64,000 nt of DNA, taken from the NCBI RefSeq assembly GCF_016908555.1, contig NZ_JAFBEE010000001.1, forward strand, positions 62,001 through 126,000, written 5' to 3'. The stretch comes from Alkaliphilus hydrothermalis (lineage in GTDB: Bacteria; Bacillota; Clostridia; Peptostreptococcales; Natronincolaceae). A program made the translations under genes and the position numbers. A model generated the notes under the pieces. The model was not told the DNA's origin. It made no database searches and saw only the letters and a program-made list of their open reading frames with translations. This document shows, piece after piece, positions 27,010 through 36,048 of this stretch (position 1 is the first letter of the stretch; each line of letters begins with the position of its first letter).

Positions 27010-29823
27010 ATGATTTTCAAAAAACTTAAGGATAGGTACTTCTTTACAGGCGTAATTTTTACGCTTATTTTTGCTATTATTCTTCTAAGGGTAGCAACCC
27101 TAATGATTGTAAATGGAGAGTCTTATCGAGAGCAAGCAGAAAATAGAATCATTAAAAGTATTCGTCTGCCAGCCCCAAGGGGAGAAATTCGTGATCGCTA
27201 TGGCCGTTTATTGGCAGGTAGTAGACCCAGCTATACCGTGCAAATTATGAAGAGCCAGGTTGTGGATGAAGAAATTAATAATGTGGCCCTAAAACTGATT
27301 AATATTTTTGAAGCTAATGGTGATCAGTATGAAGATGAATTCCCAATCATACTTGATGAAAATGGCAAATTCCATTTTACCTTTGATATGGCCCTTGATG
27401 AATGGAAGGAAAGGGTTGATTTAGTGGGGGTGGATACTGGGCTTGAAGCATATCAAATCCTTATGGAACGATATGGGTTAGAGGGGAATTTATCCAACCT
27501 TGATGGGGCTTTAGCGGTTCAAGCAGAACTCCATAGACAATTCGAAACTGTACCAGTTTCTGTTAAGACTTGGAAGTTTACTCAAGAGGCTTTAAAGGAA
27601 CAGTGGTTCCAAAGCTACTATATGCAGGAGTATGATTTGACTGCTGAGGAGGCCTTTAATAGACTAAGAGAAAAAAACTACCGTATTCCAGAAGATTTTT
27701 CAGCAGAAGAAGCAAGAAAAATCATGATCATAAGGGAACAATTAAAGAAAAAAGGATATCTACAATTCCAACCTGTAAAAATAGCCAATGATGTATCTTG
27801 GGAAACTGTTGTTCAGATTGAAGAGGATATTTTCGAACTACCAGGGGTGAATATTGCAGTTGAGCCTATACGATATTATCCAGAAGGAAATGCTGCTGCC
27901 CATATTTTAGGTCAGCTAGGTAAAATTTCTCAAGAACATGAAATCGAAAAGTATATCAACCAGTTGGACTATGATCCTAGTGATATTATTGGTAAAAACG
28001 GAGTAGAGCACAAGTTTGAAGATTTCCTAAAGGGGACAGATGGTTCTCAAAAGGTAGTTGTAGATTCAAGGGGTAGACTGATAGATGTGCTAGAAAAAAT
28101 TGATCCAATCCCTGGAAACACCCTATATTTAACAATTGATATTAACCTTCAGAAAAAAGCTGAAGAATCAATGGCTAATGTATTAAAGGCTATTCAAAGG
28201 GGAGAGGTCTACGAGACTGAATGGGGAACCAACAAAATGATGGGTACAGCTGGTGTTATGAATAATGCCACATCTGGATCAGTGGTTGTGACTGATGTCA
28301 AGACGGGGGACCTACTGGCCTTGGCAAATTATCCAGACTATGATCCAAACCTATTTGCAACTGGTATCAGCTCAGCCGATTGGCAAAGTTTGCATCCAGA
28401 AAATGAAAGGGATCCTTTAGCACCAAGACCGTTACTGAACATCGCCCTGAGTACTGCTATTCAGCCAGGGTCCACCTATAAGATGTTGGTAGGGCTAGCT
28501 GCTATTGAAGAGGGGCTGGACCCCCATTACAAGATTCTTGATAGAGGCTTTATTAAGATTGGTGGACACTCCTTTGGTAACTGGTTATGGAACCAAGGTA
28601 GAGGTCAGACTATGGGATGGCAGGGACTTCATGAGGCTATTGAAGATTCCAATAACTACTATTTCTATTCTTTAGGTACTGGATATGATTATGGAATTGG
28701 TAGATGGCTACCTGTACCGCTGAACGTTAATACCTTCATTGATTACAGCCATCGTTTTGGTTTAAATGAACGAACTGGTATAGAAATAGATGTTCCAAGA
28801 GAACGTTCTGGTGGGGTGCCTAGCATTGAGGCAAAAAGTGCAACCATTAAAGCACTTTTGGAGAGAAATCTTAAACGGCTTATGAAACCAGAGGATTTTG
28901 ATGAGACGGTTGAAAAACCGTCTACAGAAAAAATCAATGAAATGATTGATAAAATCATTTCTTGGACAGCAGAAAATCCAGGCCGTGGAGATATCTATCT
29001 TAGACTTAAGGATTTTGGGTTTAGTGAAGATAAGGCATCAATCTATGCTGATTTAATTAAGTACTCTTATTTCAACCAAGCTAGATGGAGTATCGCTGAT
29101 ACTATGAACTTCTCCATTGGACAAGGGGAACATGCCTACACACCTATCCAAATGACCAACTATATGGCTATTTTAGCCAATGGTGGACACAGATACAGGG
29201 TAAGTTTGCTGGACAAGATACAAGATTTCCAAGGAAATACCATTCTTAAAGATGAACCAGATTTAATTGAACGTATAGAAATGAAGGATTACAAGAATCT
29301 TGATGAGGTTAATTATGGTATGCACTTAGTAACCACGACAGGCACAGCTAGAGGATACTTTAATAAATTCCCGATAAAAGTTGCAGGTAAGACAGGTACT
29401 GCCCAAAGATCTGGTAAGATTCCACCCGTTGATGAAGTTGCTTATTTAAAGAAGCATATGGGAGCCTTTGGCGTGTCTGAACAGGCTGTAAACTATCAAA
29501 TGGAGGTAATCAAGGCAGAAGACCCTGAAAACCCAAGAATCCATGATGATGTATATCTAATGCGGGAAGCCATCAAGCAATTGAATCCCCGTATCAAAAA
29601 CGCTGATTTAGACCAATTCAAAGAAAACTATGACAACTATGCATGGTTTACAGGATTTGCCCCATATGAGAACCCTGAGATCGCTATTTCAGTACTGATC
29701 TTCCAAGGGGGTTCTGGGGGATATGGTGCTCCTATATTTAGAGAAGTCGTGGCTGAATATATGGGACTGAACTTAAAAGAAGATGGCAGTGAGATGATGA
29801 TGCAGAGTAGACTGACCCAGTAA
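27010..29823 (+). CDS. Penicillin-binding protein 2 (transpeptidase of the elongasome)
   Basis: A 937-aa class B PBP. After a membrane anchor (about residues 11-30) it has the dimerisation segment RLPAPRGEIRDRYGRLLA and a transpeptidase domain with the SxxK motif in PGSTYKML (serine near 489), the SxN motif in DSNNYYF (near 546) and KTGTAQ (near 793). It is long for PBP2, with extra sequence before the transpeptidase domain and an insertion of about 100 residues between SxN and KTG; long PBP2 proteins occur in other clostridia. It forms peptide crosslinks in the lateral wall. ATG 27010 is preferred over GTG 27001 because of the CAGGGTGAGG site. A terminator follows. Confidence 0.93.
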   Translation: MIFKKLKDRYFFTGVIFTLIFAIILLRVATLMIVNGESYREQAENRIIKSIRLPAPRGEIRDRYGRLLAGSRPSYTVQIMKSQVVDEEINNVALKLINIFEANGDQYEDEFPIILDENGKFHFTFDMALDEWKERVDLVGVDTGLEAYQILMERYGLEGNLSNLDGALAVQAELHRQFETVPVSVKTWKFTQEALKEQWFQSYYMQEYDLTAEEAFNRLREKNYRIPEDFSAEEARKIMIIREQLKKKGYLQFQPVKIANDVSWETVVQIEEDIFELPGVNIAVEPIRYYPEGNAAAHILGQLGKISQEHEIEKYINQLDYDPSDIIGKNGVEHKFEDFLKGTDGSQKVVVDSRGRLIDVLEKIDPIPGNTLYLTIDINLQKKAEESMANVLKAIQRGEVYETEWGTNKMMGTAGVMNNATSGSVVVTDVKTGDLLALANYPDYDPNLFATGISSADWQSLHPENERDPLAPRPLLNIALSTAIQPGSTYKMLVGLAAIEEGLDPHYKILDRGFIKIGGHSFGNWLWNQGRGQTMGWQGLHEAIEDSNNYYFYSLGTGYDYGIGRWLPVPLNVNTFIDYSHRFGLNERTGIEIDVPRERSGGVPSIEAKSATIKALLERNLKRLMKPEDFDETVEKPSTEKINEMIDKIISWTAENPGRGDIYLRLKDFGFSEDKASIYADLIKYSYFNQARWSIADTMNFSIGQGEHAYTPIQMTNYMAILANGGHRYRVSLLDKIQDFQGNTILKDEPDLIERIEMKDYKNLDEVNYGMHLVTTTGTARGYFNKFPIKVAGKTGTAQRSGKIPPVDEVAYLKKHMGAFGVSEQAVNYQMEVIKAEDPENPRIHDDVYLMREAIKQLNPRIKNADLDQFKENYDNYAWFTGFAPYENPEIAISVLIFQGGSGGYGAPIFREVVAEYMGLNLKEDGSEMMMQSRLTQ

Positions 29824-29832
29824 TAGTTTTAA

Positions 29833-29883
29833 AAGCCCAACGACTTTACGTACTGTTGATACGAAAGGTTGTTGGGTTTTTTT
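29833..29883 (+). terminator. Terminator after the PBP2 gene
   Basis: GCCCAACGACTTTACGTA pairs with GATACGAAAGGTTGTTGGG (small mismatches), followed by seven or more T residues. Confidence 0.9.
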
Positions 29884-30023
29884 GTTCATCTACAACTCGA
29901 CGACGAACAAGATAAGGACCTTAGTACTGAATATTTTTTGGCTAAATAAGAAGGATTTGAATAATCAATGGAGAATGTATAACAGAGTAAAAGAGTGTAA
30001 TTTATTTGCGGAGGTAGGAATAG

Positions 30024-30650
30024 ATGCCCCAGGAAAATGCAATTGAGTTCAAGGGAACGAAAAAAGGAATATACGTTCAGATCAAACCACATAATGATTT
30101 TGAAACATTAAAGCTGAATCTAATCGAGAAGCTAGAAAAAACAAAAACATTTTTTAGTGGTGCTAAGATTTTAGACATTCAATGTAATACGATTTCGCTT
30201 GAAGAAAAGGAAGAACTAGAAAAGATTATGTCGACACGATATCAGATGCAGGTCCAAAGAGAAGAGTTTCAAGAAGATCCTCCTATCGATGAGGTATTTC
30301 AAGGAATCAACGAAGGAATGACTAAATTTATTCCGAAAACCTTAAGATCAGGTCAAAAAATAAATTATAAGGGTAATGTCGTTATTTTCGGTGATGTGAA
30401 CCCAGGAGCAGAGATTATTGCCTATGGAAATATCGTTGTGTTAGGGAGCCTTAGGGGAATTGCCCACGCTGGAAGTAACGGGAATAAATATGCTCGTGTA
30501 GTTGCTTATTATTTAGATCCAACTCAGCTAAGAATCGCTGACAAAATTGCCCGTTCTCCTGATGGGGAATATGAGAAGCCCAAGGGACCAGAGTTGGCTT
30601 GTATTAAAGATGAAGTTGTATACATTGAACCATTTTTGACTAAGAGATAG
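30024..30650 (+). CDS. minC: Septum-site determining protein MinC
   Basis: A 208-aa protein with a weakly conserved N-terminal FtsZ-inhibiting domain (about residues 1-95) and a clear C-terminal beta-helix dimerisation domain: RSGQKINYKGNVVIFGDVNPGAE, IVVLGSLRGIAHAG (key glycines at each turn). It inhibits FtsZ polymerisation at the cell poles. First gene of minCDE. Confidence 0.95.
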   Translation: MPQENAIEFKGTKKGIYVQIKPHNDFETLKLNLIEKLEKTKTFFSGAKILDIQCNTISLEEKEELEKIMSTRYQMQVQREEFQEDPPIDEVFQGINEGMTKFIPKTLRSGQKINYKGNVVIFGDVNPGAEIIAYGNIVVLGSLRGIAHAGSNGNKYARVVAYYLDPTQLRIADKIARSPDGEYEKPKGPELACIKDEVVYIEPFLTKR

Positions 30651-30682
30651 TATGAATAGTATTCAGTGAGGGGGTAAAATTA

Positions 30683-31480
30683 ATGGCAGAAGTTATTGTA
30701 ATTACATCTGGTAAGGGTGGAGTAGGTAAAACAACAACAACAGCAAATTTAGGGACTGGACTGGCTCAATTAGGTTATAAGGTTGTTGTGGTGGATGCCG
30801 ATATTGGACTTAGAAATTTAGACGTAGTTATGGGATTAGAGAATCGGATAGTCTATGATATAGTTGACGTTGTAGAGGGTGTTTGTAGATTAAAGCAGGC
30901 CCTTATAAAAGACAAGAGATACGACGGATTATATTTATTGCCTGCGGCGCAAACTAGAGATAAGAATGCAGTGTCACCTGAACAAATGCAACATCTTACA
31001 GGGGAATTAAGAGAAATGTTTGACTTTGTATTAATCGATTGTCCAGCGGGAATCGAGCAGGGCTTTAAAAATGCCATTGCAGGTGCAGATAGAGCAGTGG
31101 TGGTTACTACGCCAGAAATATCTGCTGTAAGGGATGCTGATAGAATTATTGGTTTGTTGGAAGCAGCAGAACTGAGGGACCCACTATTGATCATCAATCG
31201 TATAAGAATTGAAATGGTTAAAAAGGGCGATATGATGAATATTGAAGATATGATTGATATTCTAGCAATTGACCTGTTGGGGGTTGTGCCAGATGATGAG
31301 TCAATCGTAATATCTACAAATAAAGGTGAGCCAGTTGTAACAGATATCAACTCTTTAGCTGGTCAAGCCTACCGAAACATTACAAAGAGAATCACCGGAG
31401 AAGAAGTTCCTTTCCTTAACATGGAGACTGATTCTGGATTCGTGACTAAGTTAAGAAAAATCTTTGGTTTCGGTAAGTAA
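30683..31480 (+). CDS. minD: Septum-site determining ATPase MinD
   Basis: A 265-aa ParA/MinD ATPase. It has the deviant Walker A motif SGKGGVGKTTTTAN, VVDADIGLRNLDVVMGLE, Walker B FVLIDCPAGIEQGF, and a C-terminal amphipathic membrane-targeting helix ending KLRKIFGFGK. It recruits MinC to the membrane and is stimulated by MinE. Confidence 0.98.
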   Translation: MAEVIVITSGKGGVGKTTTTANLGTGLAQLGYKVVVVDADIGLRNLDVVMGLENRIVYDIVDVVEGVCRLKQALIKDKRYDGLYLLPAAQTRDKNAVSPEQMQHLTGELREMFDFVLIDCPAGIEQGFKNAIAGADRAVVVTTPEISAVRDADRIIGLLEAAELRDPLLIINRIRIEMVKKGDMMNIEDMIDILAIDLLGVVPDDESIVISTNKGEPVVTDINSLAGQAYRNITKRITGEEVPFLNMETDSGFVTKLRKIFGFGK

Positions 31481-31504
31481 ATCAGGGTAGAAGGAGGAGA
31501 TATT

Positions 31505-31786
31505 GTGGATTTTTTAAAGATGTTTTCAAAAGAAAGTGGACCTAGCAAAAACGTTGCAAAAGAGAGACTAAAGCTGGTTTTAGTACACGATAGAACCAAC
31601 TGCTCTCCTGACTTTCTTGAGATGGTAAAGGGGGATATTATAAAGGTCATATCAGACTATATGGAAATAGATGAAGATGGTCTAGATATTAAAATCACCA
31701 AAACTAAACGAGACGTAGACGAAGGTAGTGTTCCTGCCCTAGTTGCCAATATCCCTATTAAGAAGATGAAGGATCGTACTCGTTAA
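31505..31786 (+). CDS. minE: Cell division topological specificity factor MinE
   Basis: A 93-aa protein starting at GTG 31505 behind AAGGAGGAGA. It has the N-terminal MinD-binding part FLKMFSKESGPSKNVAKERLKLVLVHDR and the C-terminal dimerisation fold ending VALVANIPIKKM-like (here ALVANIPIKKMK). With MinD it gives pole-to-pole oscillation rather than a DivIVA-based static system. Confidence 0.95.
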   Translation: MDFLKMFSKESGPSKNVAKERLKLVLVHDRTNCSPDFLEMVKGDIIKVISDYMEIDEDGLDIKITKTKRDVDEGSVPALVANIPIKKMKDRTR

Positions 31787-31806
31787 ATCAACACAGGAGG
31801 GTACAT

Positions 31807-32214
31807 ATGAATTTAGCACTAATCGCCCATGATAAGAAGAAAGAGACTTTGGTTAATTTTGCAATTGCTTATGAAAATATATTAAAAAAACATAACTTAT
31901 TTGCTACTGGTACTACAGGGAAAAGGATTATGGAGGCGACTTCCTTAGAAATTCACTGTTTCAAATCTGGCCCCCTAGGAGGGGATCAACAGATTGGCTC
32001 TGCCATAGCCAACAACCATATGGATATGGTGATTTTCTTAAGGGACCCCATGACAGCTCAACCCCACGAGCCAGACATACAAGCCTTGATAAGATTATGT
32101 GATGTTTACATGATACCCGTCGCTACGAATATTGCTACAGGGGAGATCTTATTAAAAGCATTAGAGCGGGGAGATCTTGAATGGCGTAATTTTGTTAAAG
32201 AGAATAATGAATAG
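31807..32214 (+). CDS. mgsA: Methylglyoxal synthase
   Basis: A 135-aa enzyme that converts dihydroxyacetone phosphate to methylglyoxal and phosphate. Family motifs: LIAHDKKKETLVNF, FATGTTGKRI (phosphate binding), SGPLGGDQQIGS, FLRDPMTAQPHEPDIQAL with the catalytic Asp, and VATNIATGEILL. It follows minE by 20 bases and probably closes the min operon; a terminator follows. Confidence 0.97.
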   Translation: MNLALIAHDKKKETLVNFAIAYENILKKHNLFATGTTGKRIMEATSLEIHCFKSGPLGGDQQIGSAIANNHMDMVIFLRDPMTAQPHEPDIQALIRLCDVYMIPVATNIATGEILLKALERGDLEWRNFVKENNE

Positions 32215-32260
32215 TTAGAAAGGAAGTTCATTAGAGAAACTTAAACACAAGAAACGAGTA

Positions 32261-32312
32261 AAGCCAGTGACCACAGCGTATTATTAAAATATGTTAGGGG
32301 CACTGGTTTTTG
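32261..32312 (+). terminator. Terminator after mgsA
   Basis: AAGCCAGTG (32261-32269) pairs with CACTGGTTT (32301-32309), one G-U pair, followed by T residues. Confidence 0.75.
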
Positions 32313-32415
32313 CACTTTTTCATATGGAAAAGCCGTTTATTTCAATATTTTTATAATAAATCCCTTTCCTTAGCAATATATTATACTAATTCAACTAAGG
32401 GAAAGGAGAAATAAA

Positions 32416-33120
32416 ATGAATAAGTCCGTGAGAAATCAGCAATCATTTGGTTTTTTTACAAATTTAACTACGAAAAATAACAAGAAGTCCAATTCAATAG
32501 ATCCAAAATCAATCTTAAAAAAGGTGCTTCTTCAAACCATCATATGTTTAATTTTATTTTTTGCCATTTTTTCAATGAAAAACATCGACACCAATACGAC
32601 CAATATAATAACTGAAGAAATCTCCTATAGGCTCACTCAAGAGTTTGATTTTAAATCTAATTATTTTATGGCAGTAGAGTGGGGGAAAAATCTCGTCACC
32701 AAGGGGGAGGCTACCCTTGCTGCCATTAACTTTGGTCAGACAAATCAAAGGAGCTTTGTGATGCCTATGGAGGGCAATATAGTGGCAAATTTTAATGAAG
32801 TGAACTCCACCAATAGTGTGCCATTAGAAGGGATCATTATTGAAGGAATGGCAGGAAATGAAGTTGTAGCTGCAGATGATGGTGTTGTTATAGAGGCAAA
32901 TGCCAATCAAGGGCTAGGGCATTATATCGTTATTAAACATAGGGGTGAATATATCTCCGTTTATAAACACCTACAGGAAAGTAAAGTAGAGGTCAATGGG
33001 AAAGTCGTCAAGGGAGAGGTAATCGGTATATCTTCCGAAAGGTTATTGTTTGAAGTATGGCAACGGAAGGAAGCAATTGATCCACTACAATTCTTAGATT
33101 TTGAAGAAATAAGCTTGTAA
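32416..33120 (+). CDS. SpoIVFA-like membrane protein with degenerate M23 (LytM) domain
   Basis: A 234-aa protein: cytoplasmic N-terminus of about 40 residues, one membrane helix (about 39-56), and an extracytoplasmic M23-like domain (about 115-228) recognisable from GNIVANF, GNEVVAADDGVVIEA, GHYIVIKHRGEYISVYKHL and RLLFEVWQ. The zinc-binding HxH of active M23 enzymes is missing (LLFEVW in place of LHFEVW-type), so it is probably not a peptidase. Next to an intramembrane protease gene, it fits the SpoIVFA role of holding SpoIVFB inactive during sporulation. Confidence 0.82.
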   Translation: MNKSVRNQQSFGFFTNLTTKNNKKSNSIDPKSILKKVLLQTIICLILFFAIFSMKNIDTNTTNIITEEISYRLTQEFDFKSNYFMAVEWGKNLVTKGEATLAAINFGQTNQRSFVMPMEGNIVANFNEVNSTNSVPLEGIIIEGMAGNEVVAADDGVVIEANANQGLGHYIVIKHRGEYISVYKHLQESKVEVNGKVVKGEVIGISSERLLFEVWQRKEAIDPLQFLDFEEISL

Positions 33121-33135
33121 AGTTGGTAAATAGAC

Positions 33136-34035
33136 ATGATAAAATTTAGCATATTGGGAATTAAAATTAAAATAAACCTATTATTGATACCTGTCTTAGT
33201 TTATAGCCTGTACCTTAATTATTATAAGGAGTTTTTGATTACCCTTATGGTGGTTTTGATCCATGAAATTGCCCATTACAAGGTTGGGGAATACTATGGT
33301 GTTAATTTAACGGAAATAGAGCTTTTTCCCTTTGGTGGAGTGGTTAAAATAGAAGATGGACTGGGGTTGGATCCCTTCAAGGAAATGGCGATCTCAATTG
33401 CTGGTCCTTTATCAAATTTTATTTTGCTTGTTTCGGGATATTTCTTAGGGCTTTACCTCCCCATCAAAGAGGATCTATTGAATATATTTCTAACTGCCAA
33501 TTTCATGATCTTTATCTTTAACCTAGTGCCCATAATACCTTTGGATGGAGGGCGGATTTTTAGGGCGTTTTTAAGTTATATTTGGGGAATGAAAAAGGCC
33601 ACTAGCATTACTGTTTTTATTGGAAAACTCCTATCGATTGTGATGTTATTAGTAGGTATTTATTATACAAGGCAATCCCATGACAATATCTACTTGATTA
33701 TACTGGCGGGTTTTTTGTATTTCAATGCTCATCGAGAAAGAAAGCTGGTATTCTTTTTATTTATTAAGGATGTTTTGCGGAAAAAAAGAACCCTTCAAAA
33801 TAAAGGGGTAATGAATGCTAAATATCTAACTGTAATGGAAACGGTGGATTTAAATCGAGTTTTTCAAGAGTTCTCTACTGGTAGATATCATTTTGTTACT
33901 GTGATTAGTGGAAAGGGAGAAATACTGGGGACTCTGACTGAGGGGCAGATTCTCGATGCTGTTGGAAACTATGGGAATGGCAGGCCCATAGGAGAGTTGT
34001 TGCGGAGTAAAGCAACAGAAATAGAAACTTTTTAA
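33136..34035 (+). CDS. M50-family intramembrane metalloprotease, SpoIVFB-like
   Basis: A 299-aa membrane protease. The zinc motif HEIAH lies near residues 43-47 inside a membrane helix, and the third ligand is in NLVPIIPLDGGRIFRAF (Asp near 137). A CBS-like domain forms the C-terminus (about 220-299). SpoIVFB cuts membrane-bound pro-sigma-K in the mother cell of sporulating bacteria. The start is 15 bases after the SpoIVFA-like gene. The substrate is inferred from family and neighbour. Confidence 0.88.
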   Translation: MIKFSILGIKIKINLLLIPVLVYSLYLNYYKEFLITLMVVLIHEIAHYKVGEYYGVNLTEIELFPFGGVVKIEDGLGLDPFKEMAISIAGPLSNFILLVSGYFLGLYLPIKEDLLNIFLTANFMIFIFNLVPIIPLDGGRIFRAFLSYIWGMKKATSITVFIGKLLSIVMLLVGIYYTRQSHDNIYLIILAGFLYFNAHRERKLVFFLFIKDVLRKKRTLQNKGVMNAKYLTVMETVDLNRVFQEFSTGRYHFVTVISGKGEILGTLTEGQILDAVGNYGNGRPIGELLRSKATEIETF

Positions 34036-34046
34036 AGGCTTTATGG

Positions 34047-34079
34047 AATAAGTTATCAATAAGTTATCAATAAGTTATT
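34047..34079. repeat. Three tandem 11-bp repeats
   Basis: AATAAGTTATC occurs twice, followed by AATAAGTTATT, directly head to tail just after the spoIVFB-like stop codon and about 130 bases before the next gene. The 11-base period is about one helical turn. Confidence 0.8.
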
Positions 34080-34206
34080 GCAATTTGAAATAGTTTTGTA
34101 TATGATTGAAAAAGCGATATTTTACTCATAGAATAGGGGTAAATATGTTATCATATACAATAAGAAGAATGTTATACAAAAGCAGAAGTTGATTGGAGGA
34201 ACATTG

Positions 34207-36048
34207 ATGAGTAAGTTAGATATACACGACCTTTTATATAAGGTTGAAAAGCCAGCTAGATATCTGGGGAATGAATTGAATAGCGTACATAAGAGTATAG
34301 ATGAAACCACAGTTCGATTTGCCTTCTGTTTTCCAGATATATATGAGATTGGTATGAGTCACTTAGGAATGCAAATTCTGTATCATCTCTTAAACAAAGA
34401 AGAAAATGTTTTCTGTGAGCGGGTATTTGCTCCAGCTATAGATATGGAAAAGATCATGAGGGAAAATAACCTTCCTTTGTTTGGTCTTGAAAGTAGAGAG
34501 TCCATTCGACATTTTGATTTTGTTGGTTTTACCCTTCAATATGAGTTAAGCTATACCAATATACTAAATATGCTAGACTTAGCAGGAACTCCTTTATTTT
34601 CTAAAGAGAGGGGTGAAGATGATCCCTTTGTGATTGTTGGGGGACCCTGTGCCTACAATCCTGAGCCGATTGCAGATTTCTGTGATATTGTTGTCCTTGG
34701 AGAAGCAGAGGAAGTGATGGTTGAGATTGTAAAAGCCTACAAAGAAATGAAGGCTAATACCTATAGCAGACGTAGCTTCTTGGAAAAAATCGCATCGATT
34801 CAAGGGGTCTATGTACCTGCCTTTTATGATGTTACTTACCTAGAGGACGGGACAATTGAGGCCATTACTCCAAATAACCAACACGCCCCTAAAAAGTTAA
34901 AGAAAAGAATTATTCAAAACTTGGATGAAGTATTCTACCCAGAGGAAATATTGGTACCATACTTAAATATCGTCCATGATCGTGTGATGCTGGAGGTATT
35001 TAGAGGCTGCGCTAGGGGGTGTCGTTTCTGTCAGGCAGGAATGATCTATAGACCTGTGAGGGAAAAGGGTGTTGAGCGCTTAAAGAATCTTACGGAGAAA
35101 TTATTAGCCAGTACAGGTTATGAAGAAATATCATTGGCCTCTCTAAGTACCAGTGATTATTCAAATTTAGATTCAATCGTAAGACATTTAATAGACGAAT
35201 ACGAAAAGGACAAGGTGGGGGTTTCTTTACCATCCCTACGATTAGATAACTTTACCTTTGAATTGATTCAAGAGATTCAAAAAGTTAGAAAAACAGGACT
35301 GACCTTTGCTCCCGAGGCTGGAACTCAACGATTAAGGGATGTAATCAACAAAGGTTTAACAGAAGAAGATTTAAGAAATGCAGTCGAAAAAGCCTTTTCG
35401 TTAGGTTGGAATAGTGTGAAGCTTTATTTCATGATTGGACTACCTACTGAGACCTATGATGATCTAGATGGTATTCGAGATTTAGCCTTTATGGTGGCGG
35501 ATATCTACTATGAAACAGTAGAAAAAGGACAACGTGGCAAAGGATTGAATGTCACAGCCAGCGCTTCAACCTTTGTACCAAAACCGTTTACCCCCTTCCA
35601 GTGGCATCCACAGGATTCTTTAGAGGAAATATATAGCAAACAAAGACATCTAGTAGAAAAACTAAAGCGAAGAAATGTCACCTTCAATTATCACGATGCA
35701 AAAACCAGCTTCCTAGAGGGTGTTTTTGCCCGTGGAGACAGGAGGTTATCAAAGGTTTTAGCTGAGGCCTTAAAGGCGGGATGTAAATTTGATGGTTGGC
35801 ATGAACATTTTGATTTCCAAAGGTGGATGGATGTATTTGGACAAGCAGGTGTAGATCCTTCCTTTTATGCCAATAGACAGCGGGAATACGAGGAGGTTTT
35901 ACCTTGGGACCACATTGATGTGGGTGTGACTAAGAAATTCCTTATGAAGGAAAATGAAAAGGCCAAAGCAGGCGTTTTAACCCAAGATTGTAGAACTAAT
36001 TGTTCTGGCTGTGGAATCAACACTGGTTTTGTAGGAGGGATATGCTAA
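34207..36048 (+). CDS. Radical SAM protein, TIGR03960 family
   Basis: A 613-aa cytosolic protein. An N-terminal B12-binding-like region (FAFCFPDIYEIGMSHLGMQIL) is followed by a radical SAM domain with the cluster motif CARGCRFCQAG (near residues 265-275) and FAPEAGTQRLRDVINKG. A C-terminal CRTNCSGCGI holds extra cysteines. The family typically pairs with a DUF2344 protein, with which it is fused in some bacteria. The reaction is unknown; proximity to RNase G and ribosomal genes hints at RNA or ribosome modification. GGAGGA (34195-34200) supports ATG 34207. Confidence 0.9.
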   Translation: MSKLDIHDLLYKVEKPARYLGNELNSVHKSIDETTVRFAFCFPDIYEIGMSHLGMQILYHLLNKEENVFCERVFAPAIDMEKIMRENNLPLFGLESRESIRHFDFVGFTLQYELSYTNILNMLDLAGTPLFSKERGEDDPFVIVGGPCAYNPEPIADFCDIVVLGEAEEVMVEIVKAYKEMKANTYSRRSFLEKIASIQGVYVPAFYDVTYLEDGTIEAITPNNQHAPKKLKKRIIQNLDEVFYPEEILVPYLNIVHDRVMLEVFRGCARGCRFCQAGMIYRPVREKGVERLKNLTEKLLASTGYEEISLASLSTSDYSNLDSIVRHLIDEYEKDKVGVSLPSLRLDNFTFELIQEIQKVRKTGLTFAPEAGTQRLRDVINKGLTEEDLRNAVEKAFSLGWNSVKLYFMIGLPTETYDDLDGIRDLAFMVADIYYETVEKGQRGKGLNVTASASTFVPKPFTPFQWHPQDSLEEIYSKQRHLVEKLKRRNVTFNYHDAKTSFLEGVFARGDRRLSKVLAEALKAGCKFDGWHEHFDFQRWMDVFGQAGVDPSFYANRQREYEEVLPWDHIDVGVTKKFLMKENEKAKAGVLTQDCRTNCSGCGINTGFVGGIC

